Positions 53,629 through 64,000 of a stretch of DNA of 64,000 nt are shown here, piece by piece. The position numbers and the translations under genes are program-made. The notes under the pieces were generated by a model that was not told the origin of the DNA, did no database searches, and worked only from the letters and a program-made list of their open reading frames with translations. The stretch lies in NCBI GenBank assembly GCA_963920665.1, contig OY987270.1, positions 21,602,019 to 21,666,018 of the forward strand. Reading direction: 5' to 3'. Each line of letters opens with the position of its first letter. Within the stretch, counting starts at the first letter, position 1. The stretch comes from Straminergon stramineum. Lineage: Eukaryota > Streptophyta > Bryopsida > Hypnales > Calliergonaceae.

Positions 53629-55405
53629 CACTAGTAGAAAACTGCATTGCAGTCATTGTGAGGGTGAATTTACCCACCCTTGGTAAATCGCAAGTACAAC
53701 CAGGTTCTGGGTTTTGGCTAAGTGAATCCTACCTTTGGGTGTCTAAGCGTGGTCCATTGTGCCTTCCATGAAATGAATCTTTTTACTAAGTGCTTAAGTG
53801 ATCCCAATCCGCAAGGTTCTCTTAATCTACTTCTAGTGTTTTGGGGGCTGACCGAATGGATGACCCACTGTGTGTGTGTTTAATGGAATCTGTATCAGGG
53901 CAGAACTAACCTAAGAACCCTCTAGTTAATCTTTTTCCATTTCTAAAAACATAAAACTCGACCCTATCCGACCTTCCTAGCCAAAGTTATGGGTAAATGA
54001 AATTTGACCACTACTCGGTTCCTCAAACTTCATCCATCGATTGAACCTAGCTCCCTAATTCAAAAAGGTCCGAAATTTTTAGGGATGAGCCAAAAGACTT
54101 TCTCCTACCTAGGTCTGGAGGTTGTACCTAATTAGGGATTCCCACGAAATTCTCATCCAAGCCTTATCTAAACTTCATCCGCTAATTTCTCCAAACCTAT
54201 AACTCGGAATTAACTTTTCTTTTCGGCCTTGGACCCTAATTGATATCCTCCTCCTAATCTCCTTAATTCGTTGTCAACCCCTAGGTCTAGCTATTCTTCA
54301 TCCCATTTGACCCTAATCTTCATTTGGTGATAACTTCCTTGTTTTGGACCTAGTTGGGGCGTGCCTTAGGGTTTGGAAAAGCTACAACTTTCTTTTTTAA
54401 ATTTATGTCTTAGGAAATGACCTGACTTATAGTCCTAAGGGTAGGCCTCAGCTAGAGTTACTAATCACTAATTAGGGACCTTGAAAGAGTTGGGAAAGGT
54501 TTAACTCATACCTTGGAACTTGAGTCGTTGATTGCACCGACCGGAAGCTCTCTCTCCTCCACCATGAACTCCCATGTTGTGAGACAACGAACCACCATTT
54601 TAATCATAAGATAATTCTACACAAGGATTTATTTGTTGGCATTATCCCATTTCTTTCTCCCTTTCTTCTTTTCTTTCCCCACTATCCTTCCCATGTACTA
54701 TGGTGGCCCAACTACCCTTGGTTCTCCCTACAAAGCTAATCTTAAGGACACGTCATGCCATCCTCCAAAGTTGAACTACCTCTTACGTCCTACGCCTTAT
54801 GCTTAATCTCATGTAAACCACCTAATTTTAATCTAAGGGCTTGGATAAGATGTGGGGATTACCCTCCTATCTTATCTACTTCCACTCCTACCCCTTCAAA
54901 TTGTCTTCCCTCTTGTCACTCTCTCATTCTCTCGGCTGCTTGCTTGTAGCTTTGGTGACGTTTATGGGAGACGGGGAGTTTGATTTTTTGCCCCGACGGT
55001 TTGTTTAATGCGTGGGCATGTCTTGTTGGTCTTCTATTCTCTTCCCCCCTTAGGTACTAGACAACCCCTTCCCTTCTTTCGTGTTGGACAACCCTCCCCT
55101 TTGATTGTTGTAACTTCTCCCCCCTCTTAATAACTGGACTGCTTGGACCTGACTATTTGACAACCCCCTCCCTTTTTGATTATCATAACCCCGCTCCCCT
55201 CCCTTCGTGTTGGACATCCCTCCCCCTTGATTATCGTAACCCTGCTCCCCTCCCTTCGTGTTGGACATTCCTCCCCCTTGATTATCGTAACCCCACTCCC
55301 CTTCCTTCTTAATAACTGGCCTGCCGGTTCCAATTACTTGGACAACCCCCTCCCCTTTCAATTATTGTAACCCCACTCCCCTTCCCTATTCTTAATAATT
55401 GGCCG
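53629..55405. other. Repeat-derived DNA left of the CACTA element
   Basis: CACTAGTAGAAAAC at 53,629 looks like a CACTA-type terminus without a visible partner. DNA from there to 55,060 is less AT-rich and shows no coding domain. It is continued after 62,022 by sequence of the same C-rich character, so the CACTA element inserted into it. Confidence 0.4.
55064..55400 (+). repeat. C-rich minisatellite, period about 55 bp
   Basis: About five to six units of the type CCCTTCGTGTTGGACATCCC, TCCCCCTTGATTATCGTAAC and CC(C/T)(A/G)CTCCCCT. Gly-rich minus-strand frames across it are repeat artefacts. Confidence 0.75.
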
Positions 55406-55714
55406 CACTACAAGAAAACCAATGTTTCATGACTATGAAAATATGACTACAGATGACTGGCAACTACTCACAGTCATATTTTTGGAGCCTAAGACCTTGG
55501 AAAAGAATATGACTACAAATATGACAGTTAGTCATATTCTAGCATGGTATTTTGAGGACATATAGTATACGCCCATTGGGAACACCAAAATACTTCATAG
55601 GGAACGATAGGGAACAGGTTTGGAGAACGTCCAGTCATATTTGGTAGTCATATTTTTATAGCAATCATATTTGGCAGTCATATCTTTATGGTTGTGAATT
55701 TTTTCTTTTTTAGG

Positions 55715-56215
55715 GCAGTCTAAGGTAAATTTGGGTGGGAAACATGCTTGGAGAGGTCCTAGTCATATTTTTGCTTTAGTCATATTTCATAGTCATATTT
55801 TGCAGTCATATCTTTATGGTTATGACTTTTTTTTTCTTTTAGGTTGGCCCAAGGTAAATTTGGGTGGGAAACATGCTTGGAGAGGTCTTAGTCATATTTT
55901 TGCTTTAGTCATATTTCGTAGTCATATTTTGCAGGCAATTATATTTTGTAGTCATATCTTTATGGTTGTGATTTTTTTTTTCTTTTAGGTTGGCCCAAGG
56001 AAAATTTGGGTGGGAAACATGCTTGGAGAGGTCCTAGTCATATTTTTTCTTTAGTCATATTTCGTAGTCATATTTTGTAGGCAATCATATTTTGCAATCA
56101 TATCTTTATGGTTGTGATTTTTTTTTTCTTTTAGGTTGGCCCAAGGTAAATTTGGGTGGGAAACATTCTTGGAGAGGTCCTAGTCATATTTTTGCTTCAG
56201 TCATATTTCGTAGTC
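55715..56215 (+). repeat. Tandem repeat in CACTA left arm, four units of about 130 bp
   Basis: Each unit reads (T)GGCCCAAGG(T/A)AAATTTG, GGTGGGAAACATGCTTGGAG, AGGTC(C/T)TAGTCATATTTTT, then AGTCATATTTCGTAGTCATA and TCTTTATGGTTGTGATTTTT. The first unit lacks the leading GGTTGG. They duplicate the subterminal binding-type motif. Confidence 0.75.
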
Positions 56216-57499
56216 ATATTTTTTTTTTTTTTGTGTGTGGGCAACCCAAGGAAAAGGTAGGCAATCTAAAATGGCCTTCTCATATTTTGGCCATAGGGAC
56301 ATCCCTTGGGGTGTACACATCACTTTTTTTTATTTCTATTAAAAAAAATATTTTTTGTTATGTATTTTGTCTATAACAAAATTGGCGTCCAATAAATTCA
56401 GGTGCCACATGTTCATATTTCAATTCATTAATTTATATTATTCATAGGTTTTACAAGTAAATTACAAAAAAATAAATCAATTAATGGTAGGAGACAATAG
56501 ATGGGTTTATATTTAGATCATCTCGTAGGAAGGGATTAGGGAAGGGTCTCCAAATGCATGTGAAACATATTTTGATTTTAAGGTTCACATACACTTTTGG
56601 TGACAGTGATAGTCCTCAGAAATAGTATTCCAAACATAGACTTTGTTATCATTACATAAAGGGGTTTATTCTTTCATATACACATTAGGTCAAGAAAAGA
56701 TGGTCAATCTTGCAAGAGAGTGCAATGGCAGCGTTGGTGCTTGATGTATCATATGATGAATGCTATTCATTTCATTGACATTTTCCTACAAAGACCAACA
56801 CGGTTACATGGTGTGTTTCTATGTGATGAGTTGAAGAGAATTTTATATACAAAATTCAAATTAAAACATAAAAGACAACTTCATTTACAACATTTGTAGC
56901 CATGATTGGGGAATCAGTCATAATCTGCATCAAAGTATTGTATGTCATTTGCTTCTATGTCATCATTAATCAGACGTTGCAATGCAGTTGCAACCACATT
57001 GGGCTTTACTTCCACTGCATTGTACATGATAGGTGTCTTTGGTATGAGGTCTTCATGCAAGGTCGTGGTTTCTAGTCCATGAAAATTAGTTGTCTTATTC
57101 AACACTAAAACAAAATGGATGTTTTATGATTCTGAAAAATTAATATAATTGAGGATGATTAGTGACTACTTGTAGTAATATTTTTAGAGGCCAATACTTT
57201 GGAGAGAAATATGACTGCTACTTATATTTTGGCCTTGTACATCGTGGGCTTATAGTATACATTTGTTTGGAACACCAAAATATTTTATAGTGCTTCATGG
57301 GAAATATATTTGAGGAATGCACAGTCATATTTAATAGTCATATTCTGCAGTCATATTTCTATGATAGTCACATTTTTTTCCTTTAGGCCAGCCTAAAGAA
57401 ATTTGGATGGGGAATATATTTGGAGAGTGCTAAATTATACTTTCACTTTAGTCATATTTGTTAGTCATATTTTGCAGTCATATTTTGTAGATATATTTC

Positions 57500-59760
57500 T
57501 TTGGTAGTTATTTTTTTCCTTTGGAGGAAGCCTTAGGAAACGGTGGGCAATCTAAGATGACTCTTTTATATTTTGCCCTTAGAGGCCATTCCTTTGAATT
57601 AAGGCATGACTTTGTTTAATACCTATTAAAATAAATTATTTTCTTTTGTATAATGTGTCTATTAAAGAATTAATGTCCAAGTAATTTAGGGTGGTATATG
57701 TTTATATTTTTATTAATATATTTAAAAAATTTATAGGAGTTAGAAAAGGAATAGAGAAGAATAAAGTAATTAATTCTAGGAGATAATGAATTTTTTTTGA
57801 GGATTTAAGGGAAAATTAGAGAGGAATAAAAGCCTATAGACAAACCAAAGCACCAAGGTGGGACTAAGCCTGAGAACCCAAGATGAAAATCAGGCCTCCC
57901 TTGACCCAATATTGGAACTTGTCATGGGTTTGACTAATTATGCTAATTGATTGTGATGGTTAATACAAAACAAAACCTAATGCATTTAAACTGATAATAT
58001 AGATTGAAGGTTGTGGAGTTTAGAAAAAATACTTGAAGCTTAGGAAAGATCTAATTCAAGGAAAAGAAAGAAGAATATGAGCAAAATTCATACCCAAGTG
58101 GCCATGAAGCAAGAGTAAGTGAGGAGTGCGATTTGTGTTGAGAGTCTCTAAGTGTTTGAAGAAGAAGTGTAGGTTCCAAGCTAAGACTAGAAACTTTGGA
58201 CATGGTTAGGAGATTAATATGACACCTTATAGGGATTTGACTTTGTATTATACAGAGATTGTTGATTACAATACATATAGTTGATCAAACAAAGTTTCAA
58301 AGTCTTAAGTAGATATTTAGTTAGCATTTATGAAATTGATGTCATTACAACTGTTTGATTCCTAGAGTAATTATAAATCAGTTAGTAGTAATAGAAGTTA
58401 AAGATTGCAATTCTAAACTATCCCCAAAAATAAAGTAAAAAAAAAAACATTGAAAATAATATAGAGAAAGTAAAGAGGGAAAAGTAGAGAGAAATAGGTT
58501 GAAAGAAAAGAATTAGATCATATATCGAATTTATACCTCTTGTTGTAAAAGTTGTTATTTAGGTTATATACAAAAATAAAATAAATAAAATAAAAATGGA
58601 TTAATTCAGACCTCATGATACAATTACAATATACCTGTTGAATTGTTGGAGAATGGGGATGTGGTAGAAACAGATTCCAAGGCATGTCCTTAAGTTTGGC
58701 ATTTAGTTTTTTCTCTTCTTGTAGAATCTATATTTGCGCTACAAATTAGAGGTTTAGGTCAAACCTCTAAGAATTTATTAAATCCAAATTTGAATTCAAG
58801 ATCACTTAGTTAATTTGTAGAAAATTCTAGTAACATATCACACTTTAAAAAATAGATAAAAATTATGGAAGATAGAGAACAATGAAATTGGATATTCTAT
58901 AGTATTAGTTTTAGATAAAAAATACGAAAGTTCATCCAATTCAAATAAAAAAGGGAACTTGAAATGTAGTGACATTTAGAATCCAATTTTGAAAGTAAAA
59001 ATGAATTTAGACTTATAGGCTAAAATAAAATGTTGGATGAAATCTTGAAGGATGAATTAGAGACAAACCTTCATCTATTTATATTTTTTTGTTATTGGGC
59101 TTCAAATTTCCTAAGTTAGATATTTAAATATTGTTCAATGGACGTTCTAAGCAGTGAACAATTTTTTTTCTAATGATAAACTATAAATGGTTCACATCTA
59201 AACTAAAACAAACACAAATTATAAAAATTAGAAGTTTTAATTGATTTTGGCCAATCTGGGTCAAAATTTTAGACCTCCAAATATCAAAGATATAAATAAA
59301 ATACTGACATATATCATGTATTGAAGTTTGTCTCTTTCTTAAAAAGGTTCTCTGAAATGTTATGTAAGTCATATTTATAAAGGGACTTTAAAGGGCCATT
59401 TAGAAGTCACAAAATTATTCATATGAAGATTGAGGCTTACTATGATACATGTGCTTGTATTGCAATTAAAAGATGGTTGCTTAAATGTTCTTTGAAGGAT
59501 ATAGACTATAAAAATATAATCCCTTTTTCTACTTCAAAGATACTTTTAAATAGAGCTTCTATCAAATATTTTTACTCTTATGTACTTAGTGCATAGACAT
59601 AGATACTTTGATTGATGCAAGGCATTTGCTGAGTTGTCTTTTCTTGCCATAACTGTAGGTGTTGAAAGCCTTGCAATTTTTCTTTAGATATTTTGTAGAA
59701 TTGTATTGCAACATACATCCACTTTGAAGCAAATTTTGTTGTTAAAATAGCTTAGTTGCT
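57500..59760. other. Interior of the CACTA element
   Basis: AT-rich, with no open frame of transposase length. Short frames such as 59,181-59,372 (minus) have no domain. Confidence 0.4.
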
Positions 59761-59924
59761 TAGTATAGTCAGATTTAGTAAGTCGCATGACTACATCAAG
59801 TCACATGACTAAAGCAAGTCATGTGCATGACTAGGGTAAGTCACATGACTAGAGTTTGAAAACCCTAGCTGTCACTTCTACGTAGCCGCCATTGATTTAG
59901 GGTTTTGAAACCCTAGCCGCCGTT

Positions 59925-60660
59925 TCTTCTTCTTCTTCTTCTTCTTTGTTTATTGTTGTCTCTTAGGTTTTGCTTCTTGTTGTTTTGTAGCTTTGGCTTC
60001 TTCTTTCTTATTAGTTCTTAATTTTTGTTGCTTCTTAGTTCTTGATTCTTGCTTCTAGTTTCTTCTTGTTACCTTTTAATTCTTACTTTCTAATTCTTAA
60101 TTCTTGCTTGTAGTTTTTGCTTGTTACATCTTAATTCTTGCTTCTAGTCTTTTCTTTCTACCTCTTAATTCTTGTTTCCTAATTCTTGCCTCTTCTTGCT
60201 TCTTAGTTTTTGCTTCTTGCTTATAGTTTCCTCTTGTTATGTCTTAATTCTTGTTTCCTAATTCTTGCCTCTTCTTGCTTCTTAGTTTTTGCTTCTTGCT
60301 TATAGTTTCCTCTTGTTATGTCTTAATTCTTGTTTCCTAATTCTTATCTCTTATTGCTTCTTAATTCTTGCTTTTAATCTCTTCTTGATGCATTTTAACT
60401 TGTATTTCTTATTGCCTTTCAATTCTTGTTTTTCTTATTATTTGTTGCATTTTATTGCATCTTAACTTGTCTCTCTTGTTGTTTCTTGTTGCATCTTGAT
60501 TTTTTTTTCTTGTTATTTATTGTATCTTAAATTGTGTTTCTTGTTGCTTCTTATTGCATCTTAATTCTTACTTCTTGTTTCTTTTTGTTACATCTTACTT
60601 CTTGCTTATTATTACCTCGTAGCATTTGTCGCCTTCTAGTTTTTTTTCTTTTTATCACTA
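59925..60660 (+). repeat. Pyrimidine-rich tract with 80-bp tandem units
   Basis: Starts with (CTT)n and continues as T/C-rich text of TTCTTG / TTAATTC words. A unit of about 80 bp starting CTTAATTCTTGTTTCC repeats nearly perfectly at 60,163, 60,243 and 60,322. It lies inside the CACTA element. Confidence 0.7.
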
Positions 60661-62022
60661 TTGTTGTTCTTTCCTCTTATTTTCTTGTGTTTTCTAGAGA
60701 TATAGTGATTATGGATTCTTCTTACTTTAAACTTGTGCTTTACATTTTATGTTGCTTTAAATCTTTGAAGATTGAGCTATATTGTTCATTTACTAAAAAT
60801 TAACCTCTTTCATTTTATGTGTAGGCACTTAAAGTTGGATTGAAGTTATTGGAGGCTATTTACAATACTAGAGAGACAACCTCTTCACATTTTTGTAAGG
60901 AATTACAAGTCCTAGAGTGTGTAGGGATATATATTTATAGACTGTCATTGTAATATGTTTTTTGTTAGTGACTAATAAATGTCATTGAAAAGAGTCACAT
61001 TTTTTTCTTGCATTTTCTCTCTTCAATATGATTATCTTTGTGCATCTCAAAAATCATATTTACTCATTTTTTATTGTATGTAGTCATTTATACAACTACT
61101 AAACCATATCCATGCACGATTGCAACACCTCATGTCAATTTAGAATGTATAAAAAATGTGATTACAATTTATGACAAAAGTTACTATAAACCTCAAGTCA
61201 CCTAGTTACAAATATCACTTGCTTGAGTCATGTTTTATAATATGTCTTAATCAAAATATGACTTGTTGTAGTTATATAATGTTCACAATCATGCCAATAA
61301 TGTGACTATACTTTTAAAAATATAACTACATTCAATCATAAAATTACTAGTAACATTCCATGTGAACTACTACATAGCCAAAAATATGACTTACATCAGT
61401 CATATTTCACATCAATAAAAAAAGTGACTCATGAAGGTCATATTTCACATCAATGAAAAATATGATCCACTAGAGTCATTTTCTGCATCAACATGCAAAG
61501 AATATGACCCATGAGAGTCATTTTTCACATCGACAAAAAATATGACTCACAAAAATCATATTCCACATCGTCCTGAAATATGACTACAGAAAGTCATATG
61601 CCTCATCCACCAAAATATGACTCACCATAGCCATACTCCATGTCCGCCAAAATATGACTCACTATAGTCATACTCCACATCCACCAAAATATGACTAACC
61701 ATAGTCATAGTCCACGTCAACTTAAAATATGACTACAAGCAATCATATGCCACATAGACTTTTTTTCCTTGCCCAGGCAAGTCAAGAGAAAGTCAAGTCT
61801 CCAAGAATAGTCAACGTATACATTGGCAAAATATGGCTAATTATACCCCCCAAATACGATGACTACAAATATGACTCATGTTCGAAGCGACTAGTCGGTA
61901 ATGACTAGACCCAGTCATGTTGCGCATCATCTACAGTAATTCCTGCATGAGTCATATTTTCAAATTTTTTGACTCACTGCAGTCATTTTTTGCAGTCATA
62001 AAACATCCATTTTGTTGTAGTG

Positions 62023-62400
62023 ACGCCTAGCCATGACTGTTGGACAACCCGATGCCCTGCCCCAACCCTTCCCGGGTATCGAGGGTGTTGGGTGTTGGTT
62101 GATGCTGGGTGCTAGCTTGATGTTGGATGTTGGTCTGGCAGGGAGGGGTCTTGTAATCTAGAATTTCGCCTTCTTCAACAAAATCCAAGATTATAGTATA
62201 GGGATTCAAAATCCAAGGAATGATCAAATAGTTTAACGCATTGTAACTGAAGTCACTTTTATAATAGAAATGTCTTATAAACTTGATTCTAATGAAAAAG
62301 ATTACAAAAACAACCCATTGGTTTCGGGAAAAGATATCACTCTTTTATCCAATCATTAATTTCTGTCTGACACATATGAATGCAACAAAATAAGTATACA
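62023..62400. other. Continuation of the DNA interrupted by the CACTA element
   Basis: TGTTGGACAACCC near 62,039 resumes the C-rich minisatellite language seen before 55,405. Then follow short G/T-rich repeats (GTTGGTTGATGCTGGGTGC). A minus-strand frame (62,027-62,227) has no recognised domain. Confidence 0.45.
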
Positions 62401-62429
62401 ATCTCCGTCTTATCCTAATATGGGCATAA

Positions 62430-63375
62430 ATAAAGGATACGCTTAAAGCAAGGATAGACATGACATATAGCTTTAAGCACCATAGTATTCATTTTATGTT
62501 GCATTTGCTTAAAGCATAAACTCACATAATTCGCTTAAGCGTCACTCCATTCATCCAACAAACCATGGTTAGTATTTCTAACTTCACTCAGACCATTGCA
62601 ATTTCAATATTGTTTATAGCATTCCTTGTTCTAATTTGCTTTAAGCAACTACACAATATACTTCTTTAATAATCATCTTTATAGTTCATCTTTGATATAT
62701 ACAGTCATCTGCTTGTAGCATTACTATACTCATTTTGCTTAAAGCCATTTTTTCGAAACAATTCATTGTGGAACTAAACAATTGCTTTAAACCATTTAAT
62801 ATTCTCCAACAGTACAACTTCTAAGCCCTCTAATGACACACACACACATGCATTCACTTGAATTACATACACTACTCACAAATTTGTTTTAAGCATTACT
62901 ATCACATACTACACTCAAAGCTTTCATAAACTAAGTTAATCATGCAATAGAAATTCTCACTAACTTTCACTTAAAGCTTCAATCCTTATACACAAACAAA
63001 TGCTTCAAGCCTTAATCAGATTATACACTACTACAAAGCTTATACAAACAGATGGAATGATTTAATCAAATACTCACAAATGAGCAATTGCTTTAAGCAC
63101 AACAAATAATAATTCTACTCATAGGAAATTCCACACAAACACAATTGCCCAATCCTCGGGACTTTAAACTTAATCTAAATACACAATAAAAAAATGCCCT
63201 ATCACTGGGACTTACACACAATTAAAATATATATGCTTAAAGCTCATTATAAAGACTATCAACAAAAATAGAGAAGTGTTCCGAAACTCACATACAACCT
63301 GAAAATAAAGAAGGGAAGAAGAGAAAGCAAAAAGAGAGAAAGAAAATCACTTATTAGCACAGCTTAAGCGACTAT
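62430..63375. repeat. Dispersed array of the palindrome-like word GCTTTAAGC / GCTTAAAGC
   Basis: Roughly fifteen exact or one-off copies occur in about 940 bp, for example near 62,442, 62,470, 62,509, 62,531, 62,637, 62,737, 62,970, 63,001, 63,090, 63,235 and 63,362. Spacing is irregular (about 30-120 bp), and sequence between is A/C-rich and unrelated. No gene recognised. Confidence 0.55.
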
Positions 63376-64000
63376 CCAAATTCTTTCTAGTCTAACCATT
63401 AAATTCATTCATTGTTCACTTGAAATCCCACGACAATTCCTCAAATCACTTGACAATCTATCATCTATCACCATGAATTCCTAAAACCAAAGATAAAATG
63501 AACTCCATTCACACTTCAAAACAAAAACAAAAGATTTGATTTAATAGTTTTATATCTACAGGTCTCCTTTTTTTGCTGATTTCTTGCTAACTTCTAAGGG
63601 GGGTTTGGGGAAACCATGTCTATGGTTAGAGGGGGTAAGCTAAGTTCATAGGGTGAAGACCTCACTTGTTTTCTCCTAATTACTCTCCATACTCAACTTG
63701 ACCTCTAATTCCTATTTTTTGGGGCCTAAACCTTGGTTTATTCTCGACACGTTTTGGGAACTAAACCTTGTGGGAAGAGGGCCTACGAGGGCTTATGGTT
63801 CTACCATGGGGTGGTTTAACACACTACTAGGACTTTTCAACTCAAGGGGGTTCAAAGCTTCATTATCATGGCGGGACCCACTAACCCTTACCCTCTCTTA
63901 AGCCCCTCCAAGGAACATCAAGTTAGGAGGAGGAGAACAAAAACAGACCTCAATTCTCAAAGGACTAGCTACACAGGGTTTGTAACGTGAAAGACTTCAA
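63376..64000. other. Repeat-like intergenic DNA at the window end
   Basis: A/C-rich, then G-rich around 63,597-63,640. The open frame 63,698-63,901 has no recognised domain. Confidence 0.35.

Larger units (their letters stand above)
55406..62022. mobile_element. CACTA (En/Spm-type) transposon, 6.6 kb, apparently non-autonomous
   Basis: Left terminus CACTACAAGAAAACC, right terminus the complement of CACTACAACAAAATGG; about 24 of 29 terminal positions match, ending in ATGACT. Flanking triplets are CCG and ACG (imperfect 3-bp duplication). Both subterminal regions are arrays of a short motif, AGTCATATTT on the left (55,430-57,500) and AATATGACT on the right (61,370-61,990), as expected for transposase-binding repeats. 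No TNP2-like transposase was recognised. A minus-strand frame at 56,914-57,105 (63 residues, acidic) is the only piece that might be a coding relic. Confidence 0.8.

Noticed and set aside
53629..53642. CACTAGTAGAAAAC as the end of a second CACTA element
   Set aside because: No matching right end was found in the window, so no element is called.
55050..55361. Glycine-rich minus-strand open frame
   Set aside because: Product of the 55-bp C-rich minisatellite.
55731..56376. Open frames in the CACTA left arm
   Set aside because: They repeat with the 130-bp tandem unit and show no transposase similarity.

Overview
This window looks like nuclear DNA of a seed plant, most likely a gymnosperm and probably a conifer. 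The best evidence is the TIR motif VFINHRGPDVK, which is typical of gymnosperm TIR-NBS-LRR proteins. Long AT-rich intergenic DNA packed with old transposons and kilobase-scale introns support this. Genus and family cannot be resolved from the sequence. No tRNA, rRNA, CRISPR or organelle insert was recognised.

The one apparently intact gene is a plus-strand TIR-NB-ARC-LRR (TNL) immune receptor at about 34,966-47,453. I model ten exons and about 1,553 residues. The order is a short N-terminal hydrophobic segment, a TIR domain with its catalytic Glu, an NB-ARC with P-loop, kinase 2, GLPL and MHD all present, LRRs, and a post-LRR beta-rich domain. A last large exon then encodes two tandem copies of a domain I recognise as Methyltransf_FA (farnesoic acid O-methyltransferase-like, PF12248). 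In-phase GT-AG splicing joins this exon to the receptor. If the joins are real, this is a TNL with an unusual integrated double domain, and it is the main candidate for an undescribed system. The joins from exon 8 to 9 and 9 to 10 are the weak points; an earlier stop at 43,491 is the alternative.

The rest is mostly repeats and gene relics. From 1 to 26 kb lies a diverged segmental duplication: copy A at about 610-4,925 and copy B at about 13,285-26,190. Each copy carries a dead TPD1-like gene (small secreted Cys-rich ligand family) with different inactivating lesions. Copy B has been swollen by transposon insertions, and copy A supplies empty sites for them. A cyclin H-like pseudogene lies at 9.1-9.65 kb on the minus strand. 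Two related, relatively GC-rich blocks of unknown identity lie at 10.2 and 12.2 kb.

At least fourteen non-autonomous elements, several of them also inside or beside the TNL, share one signature: TTAA at each end and termini beginning CCC(C/T)TAA. Two empty sites show a single TTAA, which is a piggyBac-type target duplication; I regard this as rarely if ever described in land plants. Other elements are a 6.6 kb CACTA transposon (55,406-62,022), a 173 bp CACTA-type MITE, a Stowaway-like MITE, a Tourist-like element, an 8-bp-TSD element inside one TPD1 pseudogene, a 598 bp long foldback (52,195-52,792), and one MITE family found in four different introns of the TNL. The ends of the window (26-34 kb, 49-55 kb, 62-64 kb) hold AT-rich repeat debris and minisatellites without a recognisable gene.
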